From Octadecabacter sp. (GTDB lineage: Bacteria > Pseudomonadota > Alphaproteobacteria > Rhodobacterales > Rhodobacteraceae): a stretch of 5,847 nt of DNA. Every line of letters begins with the position of its first letter. The first letter of the stretch is position 1. The notes under the pieces were generated by a model, which searched no databases, was not told the DNA's origin, and saw nothing but the letters and a program-made list of their open reading frames with translations. The translations under genes and the position numbers were made by a program. Shown piece after piece: positions 1 through 5,847 of this stretch. The stretch covers positions 1-5,847 of the forward strand of contig DQCL01000321.1 in assembly GCA_003533975.1 (NCBI GenBank), given 5' to 3'.

Positions 1-117
1 GTGGATGGATTTAACTTCGGCATGTCCATGGACTTTGGCGACAAGCCTGCCTCATACGAAACCACTGCAGATCGTCTGTTTAGTGTCGTTGAGACAGTAG
101 GTACGTTCGACTACTAA
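1..117 (+). CDS. C-terminal fragment of an unrecognised protein (5' end outside window)
   Basis: The first frame is open from base 1 to a TAA at 115-117 and gives 38 residues ending ETVGTFDY. The segment contains a Gly/Phe/Met-rich stretch (GFNFGMSMDFG) followed by a more polar end. I do not recognise the family. A GTG stands at position 1, but the frame is open to the window edge, so this is most simply the tail of a longer gene rather than a complete small ORF. The reading is supported by the strong hairpin terminator that follows about 25 bases after the stop on the same strand. It converges with hisG and is probably unrelated to the histidine cluster. No function can be given from this fragment. 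Confidence 0.6.
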   Translation: MDGFNFGMSMDFGDKPASYETTADRLFSVVETVGTFDY

Positions 118-142
118 GTTTTTCTTCTTATGTTTGCATTGG

Positions 143-170
143 AATAGGGCACCCTTTGGGTGTCCTATTT
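143..170 (+). terminator. Rho-independent terminator after the left-edge gene
   Basis: The arms AATAGGGCACCC (143-154) and GGGTGTCCTATT (158-169) pair over 12 bp with one G-U wobble and a TTT loop. They are followed by a short, interrupted T-rich stretch (TTTCACGTTT). It lies 25 bases beyond the TAA at 115-117 and points the same way, so it most likely ends that transcript. Read on the other strand the stem is followed by A/C-rich sequence rather than a U run, so it is a weak candidate for stopping hisG. Confidence 0.75.
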
Positions 171-180
171 CACGTTTAAG

Positions 181-215
181 GTAGGTGAATTGGCGGCATA
201 GGCATTGCCTCCTAC
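181..215 (-). other. Weak inverted repeat in the hisG 3' region, possible transcript end
   Basis: GGCGGCA (192-198) and TGCCTCC (206-212) pair over seven positions with one mismatch around a 7-base loop. An alternative outer pairing joins GTAGG (181-185) with CCTAC (211-215). It lies just past the hisG stop at 225 and could form the 3' end of the hisSZG transcript. On the minus strand there is no U tract after the stem, so intrinsic termination is doubtful; it may only be a stabilising 3' hairpin or chance. Confidence 0.25.
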
Positions 216-224
216 AATCCGAAA

Positions 225-917
225 CTAGCGCACCAATTTCGCGTCGAGCGCCTTTAGTATCTCACGCTGATCTTTGGTCCAATTGCTGCGGCGACCGCGA
301 AACAGCGTGGCTTGGCTGGCGTGAATAAGCCCATCACCCAATATTTTCAGGCCGTTAGCCCGCAAGGTTTCGCCTGTTGACGTAATGTCAGCAACAGCTT
401 CGGCGGTCTCGTTGCGGATTGTCCCTTCAGTCGCACCTTGGCTGTCGACCAACTGGTAATCGGCAACCCCATTCTCGCGCAAAAAGTTCCTGACGAGGCG
501 GTGATACTTTGTAGCGATGCGCAGTCGGAACCCGTGATTGGCCCGAAATGCGGCAGCGACGGCATCAAGGTCATCCAAGTTATCAACATCAATCCAGGCT
601 TGCGGAACAGCAATAATCAGGTCCGCGCCGCCAAAACCCATCTTGGCAACTTCGACAACGCGTTGGTCCCATGAGCTGAGTTTTTCACGCACGAGGTCAG
701 AGCCCGTAACACCAAGGTGAATGCGCCCTTCATCCAACTCACGCGGAATTTCCCCGGCGGACAAAAGCACCAGTTCGATGCCATCAATGCCATCCACAGC
801 ACCCGCGTATTCACGGTCAGAACCGGACTTGCGCAGGGTCACACCCCGCGTAGCAAACCAATCAAACGTCTTTTCCATCAGCCGCCCCTTGGACGGCACA
901 CCGAGCTTTAAGGTCAT
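225..917 (-). CDS. hisG: ATP phosphoribosyltransferase, short-form catalytic subunit HisG
   Basis: Catalyses the first step of histidine biosynthesis in the cytoplasm: ATP plus PRPP gives N1-(5-phosphoribosyl)-ATP and pyrophosphate. The 230-residue product has the family signatures in order: PSKGRLME at 8-15, LGVTGSDLVRE at 68-78, IATKYHRLVRNF at 134-145, and the PRPP-binding segment ADITSTGETLRANGL at 176-190. It stops soon after that segment, so it lacks the C-terminal regulatory domain of the roughly 300-residue long form found in enterobacteria. Known short-form enzymes need HisZ for activity and histidine feedback, and hisZ is the gene directly upstream. The ATG (915-917) overlaps the hisZ TGA as ATGA, and a clear GGAGG sits 7 bases before it, which fixes the start. 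It is the last gene of the cluster. Confidence 0.96.
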   Translation of the reverse strand: MTLKLGVPSKGRLMEKTFDWFATRGVTLRKSGSDREYAGAVDGIDGIELVLLSAGEIPRELDEGRIHLGVTGSDLVREKLSSWDQRVVEVAKMGFGGADLIIAVPQAWIDVDNLDDLDAVAAAFRANHGFRLRIATKYHRLVRNFLRENGVADYQLVDSQGATEGTIRNETAEAVADITSTGETLRANGLKILGDGLIHASQATLFRGRRSNWTKDQREILKALDAKLVR

Positions 918-2002
918 CGGGCAGCCTCCGCGATTGCAACAAGGTCTGGCCGGATCACTCCGCCGACTGCGGGAACACCTTTTCCGGCACCCAGAACAGT
1001 CGTTAGCGCATCATAGCGTCCGCCAGTCGCGACGGGTGGGATGTTCAGGTCTGCGGCGGCAGCGAAGCCGAACACGAAACCGTCGTAATACTCCATTGAG
1101 GTTCGGCCATAGGCGGCTTCGAACGGAAGCACTTCAACATCGACACCAAGTGCAGACAGTGCGTCGAGCCGTGCGGACATCCCGTCAACCGCAGCAGAAA
1201 TTGACGGCAAGTCGACCGCGATATCCCCGAGAAGCGCCATCGCATTGGGCGCGGTCTCGCGAACGCTTAACAATGCGTCCAACAGGTCCCGCTCAATGTG
1301 CGAAATAGGATCGGCGGCGGCATCGTCGCGCAGGGCCTCGATCCGCATAGCGATCTCAGATTCAGACCGCAAACCAAGAACTGTTGGCAAGTTCGCCATC
1401 GGGTCAGCCTCAGCAAGCAATGCAGCGCGCGCGGCGGGAACCGGAGAGATGCCACCGAACCTGTCCAACAATGCCTTAAAGCGGCGCGGACGCCAAAGGT
1501 GGCGCATAAGGGCGGCGCGGCGGCGTTCAGTGGTCTTCAGGCCCATAACAGCTGCACGCAAAATGCCGATATCGCCTGTTACTGGTGAAACCGGCGCATC
1601 GGCGAGAATTTCAGCGAAGGTCGCGAAAACCTCAGCGTCTGCTTTGGCGACGTCACTGCCGTCAAATATCTCAAACCCGACCTGCACAAACTCGGATGGG
1701 CGGGCTTCGTCAATTTCTTGCTTCCGAAACACTTTACCCAGATAGGTGTAGCGTGCGGGTTCTGCGCCAAAGGCCATGTGCTGCTGCACGATTGGCACTG
1801 TGAAATCGGGACGCAGCATTTGCTCTCCGCGCAGGGGGTCGTGCGTTGTGAACGCGCGGGCACGGATGTCTTCGCCGTATAAATCCAAAAGCGTTTCAGC
1901 AGGCTGCAGGTAATCCGCATCCGTTATCACCGCACCGCGCTCAGCAATGGCGGCTTGATAGCGCCGCGCGCGGTCCCAATTGGCTTGTCCGATCATGGTC
2001 AC
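914..2002 (-). CDS. hisZ: ATP phosphoribosyltransferase regulatory subunit HisZ
   Basis: HisZ is a paralogue of the histidyl-tRNA synthetase catalytic domain that no longer charges tRNA; in other bacteria it assembles with short HisG into a hetero-octamer and provides activation and histidine inhibition. The 362-residue product has a class II core: a motif-2-like strand-loop-strand at about 84-113 (YLGKVFRKQ, then [11 protein letters not shown]), YYDG at 305-308, GGRYD at 327-331, and a motif-3-like end with Arg351. There is no anticodon-binding domain, and it is about 150 residues shorter than the adjacent HisS. The synthetase motif RGLxYYTG is replaced by [10 protein letters not shown], and the motif 2 loop is altered, both fitting loss of aminoacylation. 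The start is read as GTG (2000-2002), overlapping the hisS stop as GTGA; an ATG two codons later (1994-1996) is possible. Confidence 0.95.
   Translation of the reverse strand: MTMIGQANWDRARRYQAAIAERGAVITDADYLQPAETLLDLYGEDIRARAFTTHDPLRGEQMLRPDFTVPIVQQHMAFGAEPARYTYLGKVFRKQEIDEARPSEFVQVGFEIFDGSDVAKADAEVFATFAEILADAPVSPVTGDIGILRAAVMGLKTTERRRAALMRHLWRPRRFKALLDRFGGISPVPAARAALLAEADPMANLPTVLGLRSESEIAMRIEALRDDAAADPISHIERDLLDALLSVRETAPNAMALLGDIAVDLPSISAAVDGMSARLDALSALGVDVEVLPFEAAYGRTSMEYYDGFVFGFAAAADLNIPPVATGGRYDALTTVLGAGKGVPAVGGVIRPDLVAIAEAAR
925..929 (-). promoter_or_regulatory. Ribosome binding site of hisG
   Basis: GGAGG on the minus strand, 7 bases before the hisG ATG and inside the last codons of hisZ. 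This strong site inside the upstream gene supports both the chosen start and independent or coupled re-initiation after HisZ is made. Confidence 0.7.
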
Positions 2003-3528
2003 TGGCTTTGCTCGTCCAACAACGCTTTGATCCGGTTCACCAAATCAGCACGAGGGATTTCGAACTGTTGAGGGCGTTCGCTCCATTCTTCTTGCGACGC
2101 TGTCTCGGCGAGTTTCGCCCCAAGGATCAGGTCTTTGACTTGCAGCGTTCCTGCGGCCAGTTCGTCGCCGCCTTGGATGATGGCAATCGGGCTGTTGCGT
2201 TGGTCTGCGTATTTCAACTGATTGCCAAAGCTCTTGGGGTTTCCAAGGTAAACTTCGGCGCGAATGCCCGCATTACGCAGCTCGGACACGATGCCCTGAT
2301 AATCCGCCATGCGGTCACGATCCATGACCGTCACGACAACGGGGCCAGTGGTATCCGTGCTAAGGCGACCCTTCATGTGCAGTGCGGCCAGCAGGCGATC
2401 AACGCCGATGGATACGCCTGTCGCAGGGACTTCTTGGCCGGTGAACCGTTTAACAAGGTCATCATAGCGACCACCGCCCGCGACTGAGCCGAAGGAGCGC
2501 GGACGGCCCTTTTCGTCTTTGATCTCAAACGTCAGTTCGGCCTCGAAAACGGGACCCGTGTAGTAGCCAAGGCCACGAACAACAGACGGGTCGATGACGA
2601 TGCGGTCAGGGCCATAGCCACCAGCGGCCAGAAGGTCGGCCATTTGTTGGAGTTCTGCTACACCCTTGAGGCCAATTTCAGAGCTACCAACTGCCTTTTC
2701 CAAATTCGCGAGCGTGCTTGTTGTATCGTCTCCCTTAGACGTCAGGAATGCGATAACGGGCTCGGCTTCTACATCGCTCAGACCGACGCCATCGATATAG
2801 GCACCAGACGCGTCCAAACGCCCCTTGCCAAGCAGTTCACGCACGCCAGCTTCACCGACCTTGTCGAACTTGTCGATCGTACGAAGGATGTTGGCCTGCC
2901 ATTCGCCCAGATCATCATAGGCGACAGGTGGCTCATTGGGGTTTGGAGTGTTTGCGGCCAAAACGGCTTCCAGCACACCATTCAGAACCTTGCGGTTGTT
3001 GATGCGCACGACGTAATCGCCGCGATCAATTCCCACGGCTTCCAGCGTATCCGCCAGCATCGCGCAAATCTCGGCGTCGGCGGCGACATTACCGGACCCG
3101 ACTGTGTCTGCATCACACTGATAAAATTGGCGGAACCGTCCCGGGCCAGGCTTTTCATTGCGCCAAACCGGACCCATCGCAAAACGGCGATAGGGCGTTG
3201 GCAAATCATTGCGGTGCTGGGCAAAAACACGCGCCAAAGGTGCGGTCAGATCATAACGCAGGGCGAGCCAATCACCGTTGTCGTTCTCATCTTCTTCCTG
3301 CCACGCGAAGACACCCTCGTTGGGGCGGTCCACGTCGGGAAGGAATTTGCCAAGTGCCTCAACTGTTTCAACAGCCGCCGACTCAAGCGCTTCGAACCCG
3401 TAACGATGATAAACCCCAGCAATCGTGCGTAGCATGTCTGTGCGCTGCGCCACTTCCGCGCCGAAATAATCGCGAAACCCTTTTGGGGTCTGCGCCTTGG
3501 GTCGTTGGGGTTTTTTCTGCTTGGCCAT
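1999..3528 (-). CDS. hisS: Histidyl-tRNA synthetase, long alphaproteobacterial type
   Basis: Cytoplasmic class IIa synthetase that activates histidine with ATP and loads tRNA-His. The 509-residue product is longer than the roughly 420-residue enterobacterial enzyme. Visible in order: a basic N-terminus, the motif 1 region [11 protein letters not shown] (44-54), [11 protein letters not shown] (90-100), motif 2 with [15 protein letters not shown] (121-135), a mid-protein insertion region of roughly 190-310, the histidine-specific motif [14 protein letters not shown] (318-331) with the expected catalytic Arg318, GGGRYDDL (351-358), motif 3 GVSIGVDR (371-378), and an anticodon-binding domain from about 395 to the end. 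Motif 1 has Ala51 where the class-wide proline is expected. The ATG (3526-3528) is preceded by GGGAG 8 bases upstream (3537-3541). It is the first gene of the cluster and ends inside the hisZ start. Confidence 0.97.
   Translation of the reverse strand: MAKQKKPQRPKAQTPKGFRDYFGAEVAQRTDMLRTIAGVYHRYGFEALESAAVETVEALGKFLPDVDRPNEGVFAWQEEDENDNGDWLALRYDLTAPLARVFAQHRNDLPTPYRRFAMGPVWRNEKPGPGRFRQFYQCDADTVGSGNVAADAEICAMLADTLEAVGIDRGDYVVRINNRKVLNGVLEAVLAANTPNPNEPPVAYDDLGEWQANILRTIDKFDKVGEAGVRELLGKGRLDASGAYIDGVGLSDVEAEPVIAFLTSKGDDTTSTLANLEKAVGSSEIGLKGVAELQQMADLLAAGGYGPDRIVIDPSVVRGLGYYTGPVFEAELTFEIKDEKGRPRSFGSVAGGGRYDDLVKRFTGQEVPATGVSIGVDRLLAALHMKGRLSTDTTGPVVVTVMDRDRMADYQGIVSELRNAGIRAEVYLGNPKSFGNQLKYADQRNSPIAIIQGGDELAAGTLQVKDLILGAKLAETASQEEWSERPQQFEIPRADLVNRIKALLDEQSQ
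2011..2017 (-). promoter_or_regulatory. Weak ribosome binding site of hisZ, deciding between two starts
   Basis: GGACGAG on the minus strand lies 8 bases before the GTG at 2000-2002 but 14 bases before the ATG at 1994-1996. The spacing favours GTG, although the match to a Shine-Dalgarno sequence is poor and translation may depend mainly on coupling to the hisS stop. Confidence 0.4.
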
Positions 3529-3630
3529 TGGTTTGGCTCCCGCTCAGGACATTTATCCCCGCGCTTTACCGCGCCCACACGCGCCACGCAACAGCAGGGG
3601 CTAGCAAAGCGCCGCCCAGCGCCTTAATGG
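3529..3630. promoter_or_regulatory. Divergent intergenic region between hisS and slyX
   Basis: The 102 bp separates the starts of two diverging genes, so it should carry promoters for both the histidine cluster and slyX. The hisS Shine-Dalgarno GGGAG (3537-3541, minus) is clear. Upstream of it on the minus strand are AT-richer hexamers (GATAAA, GGTAAA) that could be -10 elements, but no -35 partner with good spacing is convincing. I see no leader peptide rich in His codons, no T-box-like structure and no clear operator. Confidence 0.45.
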
Positions 3631-3840
3631 ATGGGTATGAGTGACCAAACAAACCTTGAAGAACAGCTCGCGCATCTTAGCCGTACGGTGGATGACTTGT
3701 CCGATATCATAGCGCGCCAAGAAGGTGAGATCAGCAAGCTGACGTACCGCGTGCAGATGCTGATGGAACGTGAAGCGAGCCGTGAGATGGATACGGGCAG
3801 CAGTGTGCCGTTGGCGGACCAGCGCCCGCCGCACTACTAG
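3631..3840 (+). CDS. slyX: SlyX family small coiled-coil protein
   Basis: A 69-residue protein recognised by its build: a short polar N-terminus, one long amphipathic helix with heptad-like leucines and valines (about residues 9-46, LEEQLAHLSRTVDDLSDII onward), then a flexible tail ending in PPHY, the conserved terminus of SlyX proteins. The family is widespread in proteobacteria and its biochemical role is unsettled; the name comes from a neighbour in enterobacteria, not from a known activity. The start is uncertain: ATG at 3631 gives MGMSDQ, ATG at 3637 gives MSDQ, more like a typical SlyX start. Neither has a good Shine-Dalgarno sequence. An in-frame TAA at 3625-3627 excludes anything longer. 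It diverges from hisS and converges on the lipoprotein gene with a 3-bp gap. Confidence 0.88.
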   Translation: MGMSDQTNLEEQLAHLSRTVDDLSDIIARQEGEISKLTYRVQMLMEREASREMDTGSSVPLADQRPPHY

Positions 3841-3843
3841 GTG

Positions 3844-4716
3844 TTAGCCGTCCTTTAGAGACATCGCCAAAACTTCGCCGTCATGGACGAGGATTTGCGC
3901 CCATTGGGTCGGCACAGAACTGAACGTGCCGCCAAAGAAGTTGTAGACGGTGATAAAATGCGTATCGCGGTTTAGGCGATCAGTACGCTCACCGCAGGGC
4001 TGGCCACGGCCAACGCGACATTCACTTGCCTTCAACGCTTCATAGGCGTTGTCGGTTGTCGTGTAGTCGATGCTCTCATTGCTGCCTTGGTAGCGAACGA
4101 ATTCATGGGTTTCGATGTCGCCGGTCACGACCACAGCCCCTGTGAATGTGCGGGCACAATTGTCGTCAAACCCTGTGATGTAAAAGGGTCTAGGGGACGT
4201 CGTGTGGGGGATGGTGTCGTAGATTTTGAAACCACCACCGCCGTCTATTTGCGTCCCAAGCTGGTTGGCCCTCAAGCCGCACACGCGAGCGATTTCGCCA
4301 AATGGCATGACAGTGCCAGCATCTACATCAGCTGCATCAAGGCCGGTGCGCGGGCGATCTGTGCGACCATTGCCACCAAATAACCCGCGCAATCCACGTC
4401 TTGGCGTTTCAGCTTGCTGCGGTTCAGGCTGTGTTTCCGTGTCAGATGCTTGAACCGGTTCTTCAACATCGACAGCTTCGGCATCAGCCAAAGCTGCTTC
4501 CACGGCAGCATTTGTCGGGTCGTTGGGTTGGCGGTTTAACATCCGGCGAAATAGCCCACCGCCGCCAGCGTTATTGCGTGCCTCGGCCGGAATTTCGGCT
4601 ACGTTTGCCGCGTCATTCGCCAGAGCCACATCATCAAGACGCGCCACATTGCGCAACGGATCGCCGCATGCGGAAAGCCCTGTGGCCACAACCAGTCCCA
4701 ACAAAATATGGCGCAT
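3844..4716 (-). CDS. Predicted lipoprotein of unknown function
   Basis: The 290-residue product begins with a lipoprotein signal peptide: Arg2, a hydrophobic stretch 4-14, and lipobox LSAC with the acceptor Cys17. Gly at +2 would permit outer-membrane sorting by the enterobacterial rule. Residues 18-135 look disordered: two short Gly/Arg patches (GGGGLFRRML at 51-60, RRGLRGLFGGNGR at 106-118) flank an acidic Glu/Gln/Pro-rich linker at 73-104. Residues 136-290 look globular and include Cys146, Cys187, Cys233 and Cys241, enough for two periplasmic disulfides. I do not recognise a catalytic motif. I recall some roseobacter relatives being labelled D-galactarate dehydratase; that is unchecked memory, and nothing visible supports that activity. 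The ATG at 4714-4716 has AAGGA 6 bases upstream (4723-4727). It lies 104 bp downstream of dnaE on the same strand. Confidence 0.85.
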   Translation of the reverse strand: MRHILLGLVVATGLSACGDPLRNVARLDDVALANDAANVAEIPAEARNNAGGGGLFRRMLNRQPNDPTNAAVEAALADAEAVDVEEPVQASDTETQPEPQQAETPRRGLRGLFGGNGRTDRPRTGLDAADVDAGTVMPFGEIARVCGLRANQLGTQIDGGGGFKIYDTIPHTTSPRPFYITGFDDNCARTFTGAVVVTGDIETHEFVRYQGSNESIDYTTTDNAYEALKASECRVGRGQPCGERTDRLNRDTHFITVYNFFGGTFSSVPTQWAQILVHDGEVLAMSLKDG

Positions 4717-4820
4717 TTAGCGTCCTTCGCATTACCGTTTAGAATGTCTTAACGGATGGGTCTGCATGCGTCCACCGGACCCTTTGGACAGGCGGGGTTT
4801 TGCCGCACGTGTAAGCTGCG
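4717..4820 (-). other. Spacer between dnaE and the lipoprotein gene
   Basis: This 104-bp gap follows the dnaE stop on the same strand. It contains the palindrome at 4735-4755 and the lipoprotein Shine-Dalgarno sequence. Short complementary pieces occur (GTCC/GGAC around 4770-4795, and GCGG/CCGC near 4793-4807) but none forms a stable stem followed by a U run on the minus strand. No intrinsic terminator for dnaE is therefore evident, and read-through into the lipoprotein gene is possible. Confidence 0.4.
4735..4755. promoter_or_regulatory. Imperfect 21-bp palindrome with a CtrA-box-like core
   Basis: The arms CCGTTTAGA (4735-4743) and TCTTAACGG (4747-4755) are inverted repeats matching at 8 of 9 positions around ATG. 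Inside, TTTA-N7-TTAAC (4738-4753) differs by one base from the CtrA consensus TTAA-N7-TTAAC of alphaproteobacteria. The palindrome ends 18 bases before the lipoprotein ATG, beside its Shine-Dalgarno sequence, so it could be an operator or a leader hairpin. No regulator is encoded nearby, and a chance match is possible. Confidence 0.35.
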
Positions 4821-5847
4821 TTAGATTTCTTGAACCTCGATAACACCACTGAGGCTGCGAAGGGCGCCTTTGATCTGCGGATTCACCGGAAATTCAGCGC
4901 CAAGTTCGACGTCGATTTCACCCAGTTCGGCATCATCAATGGTGAACGTAATTGGCCCCCGTCCGCCCTTAACCTTGTCGCGGATCGCGTTTTGCAAGAT
5001 TTCGTCGACCGTCGGGATTGCAGAGGGATCGCCAAGGAACACCCGCAGGCCGGTTGAACCCGCATCTGCCACGGCCAGATCAATCGGAGACACCGACCGA
5101 CCGAGGAGTTTGAGTTGCTCGCTTTCCATCGTGGCTTCAACGCTTAGAACCACTTGCGCGCCAGTTTCCAAAAAGTCGCGTGAGGCTTCCAGCGTATCGC
5201 TGAACATAGTCACCTCATATTGGCCTGTCGGATCGCTGAGTTGCACAAACGCAAAACGGTTGCCTCGTGCGGACTTTCGTTCTTGGCGCCCCGCAACAGT
5301 GCCCGCCATCTTAGAAACGTGCGGCCCCTGCTCGGCTTTGGCTGTCACCTCATCAAGGGTCAGCACGCCTTTGCGTTTCAGCGGCGCGAGGTAATCATCC
5401 AGCGGGTGGCCCGACAAATAGAACCCAACCGCCTTAAATTCTTCGGCGAGACGTTCGGCAGGCAACCAATCCTCGGTCGCAGGCAAACGAGGTTCCGGCA
5501 GATCATCACCCGCTTCCCCGAATAGCGAAACCTGATTGGAATTTTTCTGATCGTGGATCGCCGCAGAATAACCTACCAGCGCGTCCAATCCGCCCAGTAC
5601 TTTGCGGCGGTTCGGGTCGAGAACATCAAAGGCGCCCGCACGGGCCAGCATTTCCAGTGGTCGTTTACCGACACGTTTCAGATCGACGCGGCGGGCGAAA
5701 TCAAACAAGGTCGAAAACGGCTTCGCACCTTCACCCAAACGGGCATCCACGATAAGTCCCATCGCGTCCGCACCGACATTTTTCAGCCCGCCAAGACCAT
5801 AAACCAACGCGCCCTCCTGCACATCAAACGTGGCGAGTGAGGTGTTC
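4821..5847 (-). CDS. dnaE: DNA polymerase III alpha subunit DnaE, C-terminal part (start outside window)
   Basis: The frame is open from the right edge to TAA at 4821-4823 and gives 341 residues, roughly the last 30% of a replicative alpha subunit of about 1,150-1,170 residues. Visible in order: EGALVYGLGGLKNVG, the end of the polymerase core region; a helix-hairpin-helix-like segment (LFDFARRVDLKRVGKRPLEM); an internal clamp-binding motif QVSLF at 5520-5534; the conserved GFYLSGHPLDDY; an OB-fold region starting near MAGTVAGRQERKSARG; and a C-terminal domain ending VIEVQEI, where tau contacts are expected by family knowledge. The internal QxxLF motif and the SGHPL block fit replicative DnaE1 rather than the error-prone ImuC/DnaE2. 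An internal GTG at 5820-5822 is not the start, since the frame and homology continue upstream (NTSLATFD). No frameshift is seen. Confidence 0.95.
   Translation of the reverse strand, partial: NTSLATFDVQEGALVYGLGGLKNVGADAMGLIVDARLGEGAKPFSTLFDFARRVDLKRVGKRPLEMLARAGAFDVLDPNRRKVLGGLDALVGYSAAIHDQKNSNQVSLFGEAGDDLPEPRLPATEDWLPAERLAEEFKAVGFYLSGHPLDDYLAPLKRKGVLTLDEVTAKAEQGPHVSKMAGTVAGRQERKSARGNRFAFVQLSDPTGQYEVTMFSDTLEASRDFLETGAQVVLSVEATMESEQLKLLGRSVSPIDLAVADAGSTGLRVFLGDPSAIPTVDEILQNAIRDKVKGGRGPITFTIDDAELGEIDVELGAEFPVNPQIKGALRSLSGVIEVQEI

Noticed and set aside
721..1308. A 195-codon plus-strand frame, Arg/Ser/Pro-rich, antisense to the hisG-hisZ junction.
   Set aside because: The Arg/Pro-rich, low-information product is typical of a shadow frame in GC-rich DNA, and both genes under it are secure.
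1245..1745. A 166-codon plus-strand frame within hisZ.
   Set aside because: Same reasoning: Ser/Arg-rich shadow frame over a secure gene with no domain signature.
2644..3432. A 262-codon open frame on the plus strand, antisense to hisS.
   Set aside because: It lies fully inside a well-supported hisS, has no recognisable domain or good ribosome binding site, and its composition is what codon bias in the real gene would give on the opposite strand.
3529..3630. A possible histidine attenuator or T-box before hisS.
   Set aside because: There is no run of His codons and no terminator-antiterminator pair, and these mechanisms are not typical of alphaproteobacterial hisS.
3627..3644. A five-codon mini-ORF (ATG at 3627, TGA at 3642-3644) overlapping the slyX start.
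   Set aside because: It has no Shine-Dalgarno sequence and is most simply the chance end of a frame antisense to hisS; a leader-peptide role cannot be supported.
4764..4820. Candidate dnaE terminator made from GTCC/GGAC and GCGG/CCGC pieces.
   Set aside because: The stems are only 4-5 bp, some mutually exclusive, and none is followed by a U run on the transcribed strand.
5820..5822. GTG as the start of a separate 333-residue protein.
   Set aside because: The reading frame and DnaE similarity continue upstream to the window edge, so this is an internal codon of a truncated dnaE.

Overview
The window looks like ordinary core chromosome of an alphaproteobacterium, most likely a roseobacter-type member of the Rhodobacterales. 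The evidence is a long-form alphaproteobacterial HisS, a split HisG/HisZ ATP phosphoribosyltransferase, moderate-to-high GC, Gly/Ala/Asp-rich proteins and a DnaE of the replicative type. There are no tRNAs, insertion sequences, CRISPR arrays or phage genes. I saw no convincing undescribed system; the less ordinary signals are modest and are listed as findings.

Layout, left to right. Positions 1-117 (+) hold the last 38 residues of an unrecognised protein, followed by a good hairpin terminator (143-170). Positions 225-3528 (-) hold a compact three-gene histidine cluster, transcribed hisS, then hisZ, then hisG. Each downstream gene starts inside the stop codon of the previous one (GTGA and ATGA, 4-base overlaps), so the three are almost certainly co-transcribed and translationally coupled. 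A 102-bp divergent intergenic region separates hisS from slyX (3631-3840, +), a small coiled-coil protein. slyX converges with only 3 bp between stops on a roughly 290-residue predicted lipoprotein (3844-4716, -). Upstream of the lipoprotein is a 104-bp gap with a 21-bp imperfect palindrome. The right edge holds the C-terminal part of dnaE (4821-5847, -), whose start lies outside the window.

How the genes work together. HisS charges tRNA-His with histidine. HisZ is a catalytically degenerate relative of HisS that forms the regulatory half of the first enzyme of histidine synthesis, and HisG is the short catalytic half. The cluster therefore joins histidine use and histidine supply in one transcript. 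SlyX, the lipoprotein and DnaE have no evident functional link to the histidine genes. Every gap over 100 bp is described; no gene-free stretch exceeds 300 bp.
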